Source of the DNA: JAJEFO01 sp965209045 | GTDB lineage: Bacteria > Pseudomonadota > Alphaproteobacteria > Rhodobacterales > Rhodobacteraceae | NCBI GenBank assembly: GCA_965209045.1 | Contig: CBDBPW010000003.1 | Location: forward strand, 558,001 to 622,000 | Direction: 5' to 3' | Length of the DNA stretch: 64,000 bases | Translations under genes and position numbers: made by a program | Notes under the pieces: model-generated | The model's database searches: none | Told to the model about the DNA's origin: nothing | Seen by the model: the letters and a program-made list of their open reading frames with translations, nothing else | Part shown: piece after piece, positions 50,352 to 59,248 of the stretch | Layout: the number at the start of each line of letters is the position of its first letter | Numbering within the stretch: position 1 is the stretch's first letter

Positions 50352-51722
50352 TCACACAACGGCAGCGCTGTCGGTGCTCGACCGGCGGGCCGAAAGTTCC
50401 TCGGCCACAAGGAAGGCCAGTTCGAGCGCCTGGCTTGCATTGAGACGCGGGTCACAGGCCGTGTGATACCGGTCGGACAGATCCTGTTCCGATACCGCGC
50501 GCACGCCGCCCGTGCATTCCGTGACGTCCTGCCCGGTCATTTCGAAGTGAACTCCGCCCGGAATCGTTCCCTCGGACGCATGGATCTGGAAGAACTCCCT
50601 CACTTCGCGCAGGACTGCGTCGAACGGACGCGTCTTGTATCCGGTCGAAGACTTGATGGTGTTTCCGTGCATCGCATCGCTGGACCAGACGACTTCAGCG
50701 CCCTCCTGTTTCACTGCCTTGATGAGACGCGGCAGGTGAGCGCCGACATTGTCCGCCCCGAAGCGCCCAATGAGCGTCAGGCGACCCGGCTCGTTCTCGG
50801 GGTTCAAGATGGCCATGAGGCTCTTGAGACCGTCCGCCGTCATCGACGGGCCGCACTTGAGTCCGATCGGGTTCTGGACGCCTCGCGCAAATTCCACGTG
50901 GGCCCCGTCAGGCTGCCGGGTTCGGTCGCCGATCCAGATCATGTGACCGGACCCGGCCAGCGGCCGGCCGGTCGTGGAATCTATCCGGCAAAGCGCCTCT
51001 TCGTACTCGAGCAGCAGCGCCTCGTGGCTGGTGAAAAAGTCCACCGTATCCAGTTCGCGGGCATTGTCCGCCGTCAAGCCGGCAGCGGCCATGAAGTCCA
51101 GCGTGTCCTGAATCCGGTTCGCGATGTCGCGGTATTTCTGCGCCTCGTCCCGATCAGTGAAGCCAAGCGTCCATGAATGAACGTGGTGAACGTCCGCAAA
51201 GCCGCCAGTGGAGAAAGCGCGCAACAGGTTCAGCGTGGCGGCCGCCTGTGTGTAGGCCTGAAGCATCTTCTCCGGCGCAGGCGTACGGGCGGCCTCGGTG
51301 AATTCGAGTTCGTTGATGATGTCGCCGCGATAGGACGGCAATTCCACGCCGTCCACGGACTCGGTCGGCGCCGAGCGCGGCTTTGCGAACTGTCCGGCCA
51401 TCCGGCCCACCTTCACGACCGGCACCTTCGCGCCGTAAGTGAGCACGATCGCCATCTGGAGAAGCACCTTGAACGTGTCCCGGATGTTGTCAGCCGAGAA
51501 CTCCGAAAAGCTCTCCGCGCAGTCTCCGCCTTGCAGAAGGAAGCCCTCTCCGCGCGACACGGCTGCGAGCTGGCGCTTCAGGGTCCGTGCCTCTCCGGCA
51601 AAAACGAGCGGCGGGTACTTTGCGAGCTGCGCCTCGACAGCCGTCAGTCGGGCGTCATCCGGATAGTCCGGCATCTGCACCCTGGGCTTCGATCTCCATC
51701 CGGTCTTTTGCCAGTCGTTCAT
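50352..51722 (-). CDS. Class II 3-deoxy-D-arabino-heptulosonate 7-phosphate synthase
   Basis: A 456-residue class II (plant/actinobacterial-type) DAHP synthase, the first enzyme of the shikimate pathway, joining phosphoenolpyruvate and erythrose 4-phosphate. Landmarks are the metal-ligand Cys in FLLQGGDCAESFSEF, PVVKVGRMAGQFAKPRSAP, HMIWIGDRTRQPDGAHVEFA, GIKCGP-type QNPIGLKCGPSM and SDAMHGNTIKSSTGYKTR. It appears monocistronic. Length and motifs are normal. Confidence 0.95.
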   Translation of the reverse strand: MNDWQKTGWRSKPRVQMPDYPDDARLTAVEAQLAKYPPLVFAGEARTLKRQLAAVSRGEGFLLQGGDCAESFSEFSADNIRDTFKVLLQMAIVLTYGAKVPVVKVGRMAGQFAKPRSAPTESVDGVELPSYRGDIINELEFTEAARTPAPEKMLQAYTQAAATLNLLRAFSTGGFADVHHVHSWTLGFTDRDEAQKYRDIANRIQDTLDFMAAAGLTADNARELDTVDFFTSHEALLLEYEEALCRIDSTTGRPLAGSGHMIWIGDRTRQPDGAHVEFARGVQNPIGLKCGPSMTADGLKSLMAILNPENEPGRLTLIGRFGADNVGAHLPRLIKAVKQEGAEVVWSSDAMHGNTIKSSTGYKTRPFDAVLREVREFFQIHASEGTIPGGVHFEMTGQDVTECTGGVRAVSEQDLSDRYHTACDPRLNASQALELAFLVAEELSARRSSTDSAAVV

Positions 51723-51883
51723 TTCTGGTTCCTCAAGGTTCCGTAGGTCGCGGACGACACCTATACCGCCGGGACACCTGAAAGGAAACCGCCGCGACCT
51801 AAAATTCTGGAAGCTTGATTCTTGCCAAACGTGCCGATTCGTGGTCCGTCTGAGCCATGCGTTCCCGCCCGAAAGGGACAGAC

Positions 51884-52888
51884 ATGGGCGACACTTCGGT
51901 TCAGACTGTCGACGTAGAGGCCTCGGGCTCGCCGCGGCGCTTTGTCTTCGTGCTGCTCTGCCAGTTCACGCTTCTCTGCTATGCTTGTGCGGTCGAGAGC
52001 CTTCGCATTGCCAATCGCATGGCCGGCCGGACGCTGTACGAGTGGAGGATGATAGGTGAAGGGGGCATGTCCGTCACCTGCTCCGCCGGAACAGCCTTCG
52101 CCCTCGATGGTGACCTGGGCGAGGTCGCGCGCGACGAAACGGTCGTGCTCTGCGGCGGAATCAACGTGGCAGCGGCGACCACCAAGGCACTCCTCAACTG
52201 GGTCCGGCGCGAGTCCCGTCGCGGAGTCTCCATGGGAGGTCTCTGCACCGCGAGCTATTCCCTGGCAAAGGCTGGCCTTCTTTCCGGCAAGCGAGCCACG
52301 ATTCACTGGGAAAACCAGGACAGCTTCCAGGAGGAATTTGACGACGTGACGCTCACCAAGTCGGTCTTCGTCCTGGACGGCAGATACTTCACGACCGCCG
52401 GCGGCACAGCCTCGATCGATCTCATGCTCAAGTTCATCGCCGACGACCACGGCGAGGAGCTCGCCAGCGCCGTTGCCGATCAACTGATTTACACGACGGT
52501 CCGCACAGACCAAGACACCCAGCGGCTATCCGTGCCGACCCGCATTGGCGTCAGGCATCCGAAGCTCTCTTCGGTCATCCAGATGATGGAAAACAACATC
52601 GAGGAACCCCAAAGCCCTTCGCTGCTCGCAAAGGAGGTCGGCATGTCAACGCGGCAACTGGAGAGGCTCTTCCGTCGCTACCTGAACCGAAGCCCGAAGC
52701 GCTACTACATGGAACTGCGTCTCCAGAAAGCCCGCAACCTCCTGATGCAAACGGACATGAGCGTCATAAACGTGGCCCTCGCCTGCGGGTTCGCGTCACC
52801 GTCGCACTTTTCGAAGTGCTACCGAGCTCAATACAGCATCACGCCCTATCGCGAACGCGGGGCGCAGGCCACCCGGCTGGCGGTTTGA
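51884..52888 (+). CDS. GlxA-family AraC-type regulator (GbdR/CdhR-like)
   Basis: A 334-residue protein. The N-terminal DJ-1/PfpI-like amidotransferase-fold domain carries the Cys region VSMGGLCTASYSLAKAGLL. A C-terminal AraC DNA-binding domain has two HTH units (SLLAKEVGMSTRQLERLFRR, and VALACGFASPSHFSKCYRAQ). Proteins with this layout control glycine-betaine, carnitine or dimethylglycine catabolism in pseudomonads; the ligand here is unknown. I chose ATG 51884 (GAAAGGGA upstream); ATG 51857 is possible. It diverges from the DAHP synthase. Confidence 0.9.
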   Translation: MGDTSVQTVDVEASGSPRRFVFVLLCQFTLLCYACAVESLRIANRMAGRTLYEWRMIGEGGMSVTCSAGTAFALDGDLGEVARDETVVLCGGINVAAATTKALLNWVRRESRRGVSMGGLCTASYSLAKAGLLSGKRATIHWENQDSFQEEFDDVTLTKSVFVLDGRYFTTAGGTASIDLMLKFIADDHGEELASAVADQLIYTTVRTDQDTQRLSVPTRIGVRHPKLSSVIQMMENNIEEPQSPSLLAKEVGMSTRQLERLFRRYLNRSPKRYYMELRLQKARNLLMQTDMSVINVALACGFASPSHFSKCYRAQYSITPYRERGAQATRLAV

Positions 52889-53030
52889 GGCGGGCACGGC
52901 CGGCGCAAATTCCGTCATGGCGCCGAACCCCCGAACGCCATTCCGCGATCCTTTTGCGCCGTGGCGGGCCCCTGCCCGGCCCGGAGCAATTCCAATGGAC
53001 GTTGGCGTTTCCTCGCCGTAGCGTCGCGGG

Positions 53031-54251
53031 ATGAGCACGCCGCAGCACGACAGCGCGTATTCCTGGCTCAGGCTCGCGATGAGCCTGGGCCTTTCCATCG
53101 TCGGCAGCATCGGCATGTGGGCGACTGTCGTCGTGTTGCCGGACATGCAGGCTGAATTCGGCGCCAGCCGGGCGACGGCCTCGCTGCCGTACGTCCTGAC
53201 CATGTCTGGTTTCGCTGCGGGAAATTTCCTCATGGGACGCGCCGTGGACCGCTGGGGCATCACTCCCGTGCTCGCCGTTTCCTCGCTCTTTCTCTTCTCC
53301 GGATTCGCGCTTTGCGCCTTGGCGTCGTCCATCCTGCCGATCGCGTTTCTCCACCTGCTTCTCGGCGTCGGAGCGGCGGCAAGCTTTGCACCGCTTATCG
53401 CGGATGCCTCGCAGTGGTTTCTCCGTCGGCGCGGTATCGCGGTGGCCGTTGTCGCAAGCGGCAACTATCTTGCCGGCACCGTCTGGCCACCGTTCATCGC
53501 GGCGATTATGATCGATCACGGATGGCGCGGCGCCTATCTCGCCTTGGCCGGCCTGGCCATAACGGTCCTGTTGCCCGGGTCATTGCTTCTGCGCAGGCGC
53601 ATTGACGCGTCCTCGACTGCGTACGCGACGGCGAACGCGGCAGCGCGGGCGCAGTCGATCGCGCTTTCGCCGAGAGCCCTTCAAGCGCTTCTGGCGCTCG
53701 CCGGAATCGGGTGCTGCGTGGCAATGTCGATGCCACAGGTCCATATTGTCGCACTCTGCATTGACCGCGGCTTCGGCCCCCAAGCCGGCGCGGAAATGCT
53801 GAGCGTGATGCTTGCTGGCGGAGTCGTTTCCCGACTTGGATTCGGAGCATTCTCTGATCGCTTCGGCGGGTTGATGACTCTCTTTGTCGGCGGCACATTG
53901 CAGATGATCGCCCTGTGCCTGTTCCTGATTCAGGGCGGTCTTGCATCTCTCTACCTGATCGCGCTTGTCTTCGGCCTGTCCCAAGGCGGCATCGTGCCGA
54001 GCTACGCGATCACTGTGCGGGAATTCATGCCTCCCCTCGAGGCCGGAAGACGCATCGGGATAGTCATTGGCGCCACGATCACCGGCATGGCCCTAGGTGC
54101 CTGGATGTCAGGCTGGCTCTACGACCAGAGCGGAAACTACGCGCTTGCAATCTGGAATGGCATCGCGTGGAACGCGCTCAATGTCGGAATCGCCCTTCTG
54201 CTGCTGAGCCGCGTCGGCCGGCAACGTCTTGTCAGGGAACATGCGCACTGA
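53031..54251 (+). CDS. Major facilitator superfamily transporter
   Basis: A 406-residue membrane protein with 12 hydrophobic segments. The loop between helices 2 and 3 reads GRAVDRWGITPVLAVSSLFL, an MFS motif A variant, and the second half repeats it as FSDRFGGLMTLFVGGTLQM. The overall look is of the monocarboxylate/oxalate-formate (OFA-like) group. The substrate cannot be named. It stands 142 bases after the GlxA-type regulator, which may control it. Confidence 0.88.
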   Translation: MSTPQHDSAYSWLRLAMSLGLSIVGSIGMWATVVVLPDMQAEFGASRATASLPYVLTMSGFAAGNFLMGRAVDRWGITPVLAVSSLFLFSGFALCALASSILPIAFLHLLLGVGAAASFAPLIADASQWFLRRRGIAVAVVASGNYLAGTVWPPFIAAIMIDHGWRGAYLALAGLAITVLLPGSLLLRRRIDASSTAYATANAAARAQSIALSPRALQALLALAGIGCCVAMSMPQVHIVALCIDRGFGPQAGAEMLSVMLAGGVVSRLGFGAFSDRFGGLMTLFVGGTLQMIALCLFLIQGGLASLYLIALVFGLSQGGIVPSYAITVREFMPPLEAGRRIGIVIGATITGMALGAWMSGWLYDQSGNYALAIWNGIAWNALNVGIALLLLSRVGRQRLVREHAH

Positions 54252-54331
54252 CAGAAGTCCCCGCGTGAAACTGGATGCCAGAACGGGATGCCCTTGACGG
54301 CAGCACATCTCTCTCGGAACCTGCCGTGACC

Positions 54332-54910
54332 ATGATCCGCCGCGCGTATGACTGGACACTTAGCCTGGCCGGGCATCCTCGTGCGCTGGGGGTGCTCGCC
54401 GTCGTGGCCTTCGCCGAAAGCTCGATCTTCCCGGTTCCGCCCGATGTCCTGATGATACCCATGATTCTTGCAACGCCGTCGCGCGCTTTCCTGATCGCGG
54501 CCGTGTGCACGCTGGCATCTGTGCTCGGCGGCCTCTTCGGCTACTTCATCGGCGCTGCCCTTTACGACACCGTGGGACTTGCCGTCTTCGAGCTCTACGG
54601 GCAGGCAGCGGCTGCCGAAAGCTTCAATGACCGGTTCAACCAGCACGGCGCATGGGCCGTGCTCATTGCGGGCATGACGCCGTTTCCGTACAAGGTCATC
54701 ACGATCATGTCAGGATGGACGGGCTTGTCCCTGCCCGTTTTCGTGGCATCCTCGATTGTCGCGCGCGGACTCCGGTTCTTCATCGTGGCCGCGCTTCTCT
54801 GGAAATTTGGAGCGCCAATGCGCAAATTCATTGAAGAGTATCTCGGTCTTCTGTTCACCGTCTTCGTCGTTCTGCTGATCGGAGGCTTTGCAATCGTGAG
54901 GTACCTGTGA
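54332..54910 (+). CDS. DedA/YqaA-family membrane protein
   Basis: A 192-residue membrane protein with about five hydrophobic segments. The DedA-type motif is VAFAESSIFPVPPDVLMIPM, followed by LGGLFGYFIGAALYDTVG and GMTPFPYKVITIMSGWTGL. YqaA-type proteins of this superfamily are linked to membrane homeostasis and lipid carrier flipping in general; a specific role cannot be claimed. An in-frame ATG at 54275 would add 19 polar residues; ATG 54332 fits the family better. Its stop overlaps the DsbB start (GTGA). Confidence 0.87.
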   Translation: MIRRAYDWTLSLAGHPRALGVLAVVAFAESSIFPVPPDVLMIPMILATPSRAFLIAAVCTLASVLGGLFGYFIGAALYDTVGLAVFELYGQAAAAESFNDRFNQHGAWAVLIAGMTPFPYKVITIMSGWTGLSLPVFVASSIVARGLRFFIVAALLWKFGAPMRKFIEEYLGLLFTVFVVLLIGGFAIVRYL

Positions 54911-55371
54911 CGCGACGCGACACCATGCTCCTCGCCGCCTCAGGGTCGCTTGCTCTATTGGCAGGCGCTTTCGCATTCCAGATGCTTGGCTATGCGCCCT
55001 GTGAGCTTTGCATCTGGCAGCGCTGGCCGCACGGCGCGGCAGTTGCTGCAGGCGCACTGATTCTGCTCGTCGGTCCCGCCCTGCTTCTCGGGCTGGTCGG
55101 CGTCCTCTCCGCCTTCTCGACCGCCGCAATCGGAGTCTATCACACCGGGGCCGAACGCGGCCTGTGGGACGGACCGGCATCCTGCACCGGGAGCGGAAAC
55201 GATCTTGCCGGTCTTTCCGGCAATGAACTCCTCTCTCTTGATGTTCCGAGCGGTATCGTCATGTGCGACGAGGTCGCCTGGGCTTTCGCAGGAATGTCCA
55301 TGGCCAGCTGGAACGCAATCCTGTCGCTGGGACTTGCTTGCATCTGGATCCGGGCGATCCGGACTGCCTGA
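54907..55371 (+). CDS. dsbB: Disulfide bond formation protein DsbB
   Basis: A 154-residue, four-helix inner-membrane protein. The first periplasmic Cys pair is Cys32/Cys35 (APCELCIWQRWP, the DsbB hallmark) and the second loop has Cys93 (ASCTG) and Cys120 (VMCDE). It would reoxidise DsbA by passing electrons to quinone. The start is GTG 54907, overlapping the stop of the YqaA-like gene; ATG 54925 is an alternative. Length is slightly short but complete. Confidence 0.9.
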   Translation: MTRRDTMLLAASGSLALLAGAFAFQMLGYAPCELCIWQRWPHGAAVAAGALILLVGPALLLGLVGVLSAFSTAAIGVYHTGAERGLWDGPASCTGSGNDLAGLSGNELLSLDVPSGIVMCDEVAWAFAGMSMASWNAILSLGLACIWIRAIRTA

Positions 55372-55531
55372 TCCACGGCGACCGTTCCGGAATTCGGTAA
55401 CGGACAACCCGTGCCCCGGAGCCGCTTTGCATGTTCAAGGACCTGGCGATCCGTGTTTCGATCAGGCGTTCCGCCAAATCGAGTGCGTCGACGCATAGTC
55501 GCTCGATAACAGAGGTGCCGGGCGAATTTGT

Positions 55532-56119
55532 CTACGTTCTGCGGCATTTTGCAGCAAACCGTCGCGCCGGAAGTTCGTTGGGCGGGCAGCTTCCACCTCG
55601 GAGAGCACCGCCTATCTCGTGCACGAGATAGGCGGTGCTCTCCAACTGAAGCCACATGACCGCGAATCCGGCATGCAGGCTTCTTTCGTCAGCCCCCCAG
55701 GTCACGGATTCCGGATAAAACCTGTGTGCGATCTTGCGGATTTCCGCATCCACAACAGGAATGCCGCAGTAGCGGCATCGATACCCGTCGCGATTCAGCA
55801 CGGCCTGCTTGACGCTCGCCGGCATGTTGCTGCTCTTTCCGTCGCGCTCCTCTTTGGGAACTGGCTTGGTGTCGTTCAGAGGCCTTGAATCGACGATGTG
55901 TTTCCCGTCATCCACATCAAGTGTCCATCCGGGGTTGAGCCAATGCCAAATCCTGAGCCCGTTCGCCCCTTTGCGCTTGCCCTCCTTGCCGAACAGTTGC
56001 GAGGCCAATTCCCAATCGCCTTTGATGTGCGCGTCCACGGCTGCCGACATGTCCCGCCAGGCTTCAAAGATCTCCGGGATTGGTTCCTTGAGACAGCGAC
56101 GAATGGTCTTGTCGTTGAT
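55532..56119 (-). pseudogene. HNH endonuclease gene, truncated at both ends
   Basis: The frame reads INDKTIRRCLKEPIPEIFEA, then NGLRIWHWLNPGWTLDVDDG, then ASVKQAVLNRDGYRCRYCGI and SVTWGADERSLHAGFAVMWL. This matches a family of single-HNH proteins with a CRYCG zinc knuckle. The active HNH segment that should follow MWLQ (an aspartate-His-Val then Pro-His and Gly-Gly, then a CxxC) is missing. It is replaced from 55643 downward by a 44-bp perfect palindrome and unrelated residues. At the 5' side the coding signal begins right after a stop codon, with no ATG before 56050. The gene is therefore dead or encodes a non-catalytic remnant. Confidence 0.7.
55600..55643. repeat. 44-bp perfect palindrome
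   Basis: GGAGAGCACCGCCTATCTCG is followed at once by its own reverse complement, with the central TGCA, giving 22-base arms and no loop. It sits exactly where the HNH gene loses homology. Such a loop-free perfect palindrome is rare in bacterial chromosomes and points to a fold-back or inversion junction, or a cruciform-forming insertion. An assembly artefact is also possible. Confidence 0.9.
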
Positions 56120-56623
56120 TGATCCTCAAGTTCACGCAGCCTGGCAAGCTTGAATTTGGCCAGCCAGATTGACGAGTTGACGCAGCAGCGCCGTTTGTCG
56201 CCAGCCACTCCCGACCGGGCGACGGAGCAGTCGCCGCGAACGAAGGCAGGCCTGTCCTTTGCCGGATTTCGGTGGCGTTCCTTCCGGTCTGCATCCAGGA
56301 CGCTCGATTTCGGGACGCTTGCTTGTCACGTCCGGAATCCAAGACATGCAGCACCGCCCAGCGACAGGGTCGGCACTCGAGGGAACCACCAAAATCTCCG
56401 GGGTCAATTGACATGTAAGTTTCGAAACCCGGGCCGGTTGCGGCAATCTTGGACGAACCAGGCGGAGCGGAGGCCAGACCAACCAGTCACGTGATCCCGG
56501 AGATTTTGGTGCTTCCCTTCTGGTTCGATCTCCATTCTCGTCGGCTTAGGACCATCGCCCGGGCAGGCCGCACAAGCGTCCGTAGCGCTGGACTGTTCGC
56601 CAGGCACGGTCCATGGTCGGAGC
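56120..56623. other. Non-coding stretch carrying a short inverted-repeat element
   Basis: Beyond the 137-bp element at 56381-56517, both strands show only shadow-like frames. No transposase gene is present. Confidence 0.5.
56381..56517. mobile_element. MITE-like element 1 (26-bp inverted ends)
   Basis: The left end GGGAACCACCAAAATCTCCG and the right end, read in reverse complement, GGGAAGCACCAAAATCTCCG continue as GGGTCA and GGATCA; 24 of 26 positions agree. The 85 bases between have no coding capacity. This fits a miniature inverted-repeat element or the two fused ends of a deleted insertion sequence. I see no clear target-site duplication. Confidence 0.55.
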
Positions 56624-56865
56624 ATGCCTGTTGTCCTGCGCATCGATGGCCTGCGTTTCCTGTTCTGCTCGAACGAGGGCAGCCCGCGAGAGCCGCCCCA
56701 CGTTCATGTTTTGCAGGTCGGGACGAAGCCAAGTTCTGGCTCGCCCCGGAAGTGTCGCTGGTCTACAACGACGGCTTCAGCGCCCGGCAGATCAACCGCA
56801 TCCAGAGACTTGTTGCGCAGAACAGGGAAAGTCTAGAAACTGCATGGCATGAGCATTTCGCCTGA
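56624..56865 (+). pseudogene. DUF4160 gene broken by a frameshift
   Basis: The first part MPVVLRIDGLRFLFCSNEGS continues to PREPPHVHV in one frame. The second part GRDEAKFWLAPEVSLVYNDG, then FSARQINRIQRLVAQNRESL and ETAWHEHFA, is in another frame; together they make a normal DUF4160 protein of about 80 residues. The shift is near 56715 (GTTTTGCAGG). DUF4160 genes usually pair with DUF2442 genes as small toxin-antitoxin-like modules, and the partner follows with a 17-base overlap. Confidence 0.8.
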
Positions 56866-57094
56866 AGCCCTCCGTCTCGATGCCGACTGCATGTGGGTCG
56901 ACCTCAGCGACGGTCGCACGATCGGCGTGCCGCTGGCGTGGTTTCCCCGCCTGTTCCATGCATCACCGGAATCGCGCAACGCCTACGAGCTCAGCCGCCG
57001 GGGCATCCACTGGCCGGAACTGGACGAGGACATTTCCGTCGCAGGCTTGCTCGCTGGACGAGGCGACCAGACACGGACGGATCACGCGGCCTGA
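56849..57094 (+). CDS. DUF2442 domain protein
   Basis: An 81-residue protein with the DUF2442 core MWVDLSDGRTIGVPLAWFPR, then LFHASPESRNAYELSRRGIH and WPELDEDISVAGLLAG. ATG 56849 overlaps the broken DUF4160 gene in the usual two-gene order. The pair resembles toxin-antitoxin modules, though its biochemistry is not well established. Its own frame is intact. Confidence 0.82.
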   Translation: MSISPEALRLDADCMWVDLSDGRTIGVPLAWFPRLFHASPESRNAYELSRRGIHWPELDEDISVAGLLAGRGDQTRTDHAA

Positions 57095-57111
57095 ACATCG
57101 AGGACCAGCCC

Positions 57112-57547
57112 TTGACCAGCATCCTGCTCGCGGCAGGTGTCGCCATTGTGCTGCTTGCAGCGAATGTCGTCATGCTGATGGCCGTCCTGCACCGGAACCG
57201 CCAGCGCAAATGGCCGTACCGGGGGGCCTTCTCCACCGCGAACACGTCCATTCGCCGCGAGGCAACCAAGGTTCTTGAAGCGCTGCACGCCAGCGCGCCC
57301 GACACGCGAACTCCGAGTCACTTGCAGTTCCCGGGTCACTGGCTGTTCGCGAAGGTCAGCGACGAGCACACTGGGCTTCTATGCGGGATCGCCGCGAGAC
57401 CCGGCCCGGGCCCGGCTACGCATCAAGAAGGCGGTGCACGAGCGCGTCAGGAAGGCAGATATACGCTTGGAAGAGACCATGCGAGCGTGGCTGGAGGAAA
57501 GACCGTGCGAATGGCCGTCAAGAGGTCGAGTGACAAGGAGATCGTGA
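57112..57547 (+). pseudogene. Small membrane-anchored protein gene, probably frameshifted
   Basis: TTG 57112, with GAGGA seven bases before it, opens a frame with one clear transmembrane helix, ILLAAGVAIVLLAANVVMLM, then a polar stretch to about 57370 (LFAKVSDEHTGLL). Beyond that point the protein-like sequence moves to the next frame (ARARLRIKKAVHERVRKADI, RLEETMRAWLEE) and ends at 57547. The family is not recognised. The uninterrupted first frame also continues into the next gene, so a fused long ORF is the alternative. Confidence 0.4.
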
Positions 57548-58421
57548 TTCTCGACAGGCGTGATTCCGCGATCTACGCGGAAGTGCACCATGTTGACTAC
57601 CACGCCGACAAGGCGAGGGAACTCCTGGCTGACTGTGAGCCCGACAGCATTTGGGAGACAGCCTACGATGGCACCGTCTCTGCGAAAGACGCGCACTTCG
57701 ACGAAGACACGGAGACTATCATCAATGTAGTTGCCATGGACATGATAGAACTCAAGGGCGTTCGCAAGACTTTCGAAAAAGTCCATGTCATGACTTTTGG
57801 CCGCGACCTACCACCTCCGCACACCGAAGACAGAGAAAAACCGGTCGAGGTGTCCGTCGCCGAAGCGGAACTCGCGCATGGCGTCATGGTGGACTGGGTG
57901 TGGCGTCTGGCTGCCAGGATGTCACGGCGTCTCAACCTCCCTTTCCAGGAGATGCAGGACCTTCGCAGTGCAGCGCTTCGTGCGTTCCCCGAATACGCCC
58001 ATGCGCTGGAGACGGCAGCTACGGAGGGCGGAGCCTCCAACGCCAAGGCCGTCGGAAGTGCGCTTCACAAGCTCCCCAACCGCGTCGTGAGAGCCATGGC
58101 GAAATGCATGACGGACATGACTTCGCCGCCATCGGCGTCTGCGAATGTATCGAAGCACGCGTCGACAAGGTTCGCGAAACTGCCTTCGACTGGAGCTTCC
58201 AGGATCGGTGGGAAACCGATGATCGCGAGCCGGTGCATCCGGCGCCTGCCTACGCGCGGACCCTGGGCAGCCGCAGCTTCAGGAGGAAGATGGAAGTTGT
58301 CCTCGGGCGGGACATCGCCTTAGCCGTCATTTTCGCGTACGATGACGAGAGCACCGCAAAGTGCGGGGCAGTAAAGCGGCCAAGCTGGTTTCAAAGGCAG
58401 TTTTCATGCGACGTCCTGTGA
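57505..58421 (+). pseudogene. Unrecognised gene, frameshifted and cut by a MITE-like element
   Basis: GTG 57505 has GGAGGAAAG at ideal spacing. The protein reads VKRSSDKEIVILDRRDSAIY, then HVDYHADKARELLADCEPDS and MVDWVWRLAARMSRRLNLPF, to about 58100. Near 58104 coding character shifts to another frame: MHDGHDFAAIGVCECIEARV, then DKVRETAFDWSFQDRWETDD. From 58347 onward the frame runs inside a short inverted-repeat element, so the true C-terminus is lost. The upstream frame alone would end at 58323. I do not recognise the family; it is acidic and soluble with a Trp/Arg-rich centre. Confidence 0.45.
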
Positions 58422-58490
58422 CGCCGCCATGACCCAAACGGCCCATCACAGATCAAACTCAGCAACTGCCCCGCACTTTGCGGCACTCTC
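58347..58490. mobile_element. MITE-like element 2 (26-bp inverted ends)
   Basis: The left arm at 58347-58372 begins GAGAGCACCGCAAAGTGCGG and the right arm at 58465-58490 begins, in reverse complement, GAGAGTGCCGCAAAGTGCGG; both end GGCAGT, with 24 of 26 positions equal and 19 in an unbroken run. The 92 bases between them have no transposase. The ends differ from those of element 1, so two element families are present. It interrupts the gene that starts at 57505. Confidence 0.6.
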
Positions 58491-59248
58491 CACCTCAGGC
58501 GCATGCCATGCCTTCAGATCGCGCGTGGCCACGACCGGAAACCATCTTGCCTCCACAGACACACCGGAGAGCATGGAGACTTTTGGGGCGGGTCTGGCGG
58601 CGTGCGCCGCAGGAGAGGGCATCATCACCCGTCAGCCCCAACGGAGTCGCGACGCACCTCTGCACCTTCTCCGGGATGACATCTCCGGAGGACAAAAGGC
58701 GTCCGTGCATCGCGAGTTGAAGAAAAAAATATCGAAGTGAATCCGGTTCCTTGGGCGCCGTCGCTTGCTGATGTGTTCAAAGTCGTCGTCGGCCCGTGCG
58801 TGGTTTGGAATTGCGCGGCGCGCCGTGGTTCTTTTGCCTTCTTCAGTGGGTCTGACTACAGATGATTGTGACATCGGATAAGGAATGGTAGGGGGACAAT
58901 TTACGGAAGTCACATTGGTTCGAAATTGCCGTTGCGGGCGCGTTGGGCACATGGCAGAGAGAATTCGGGAGGGCGAGGCCTTGCCGTGCCGGTCTCCGCC
59001 ATAGAGATAGAGGGCCAAGGCCCTGCCGCACTGCCCCCGTTCAAGGGCCGGAACATGACGAGGCGTCCGGGATTGGCGCACCTGCACGGCAAAAGGCGTT
59101 GGCGCTGGCCATCTCTACCGACCCGTGAAATCAGAGCGAAAGTTCGATGTGACTTTCGCATATAGGCCCCAATGGTTGCGATGATCGCATGACGGAAATT
59201 CTCCAGTGCATCGCAAGCTCTCGCTTTAGGATCAGGCAGGAATGACGC
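58491..59248. other. 750-bp stretch without a recognised gene
   Basis: Short Arg/Pro-rich frames only, on both strands. GC content dips locally near 58850-58910. It ends with the promoter region of the cupin gene. I see no repeat or RNA structure that I can defend. Confidence 0.45.
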
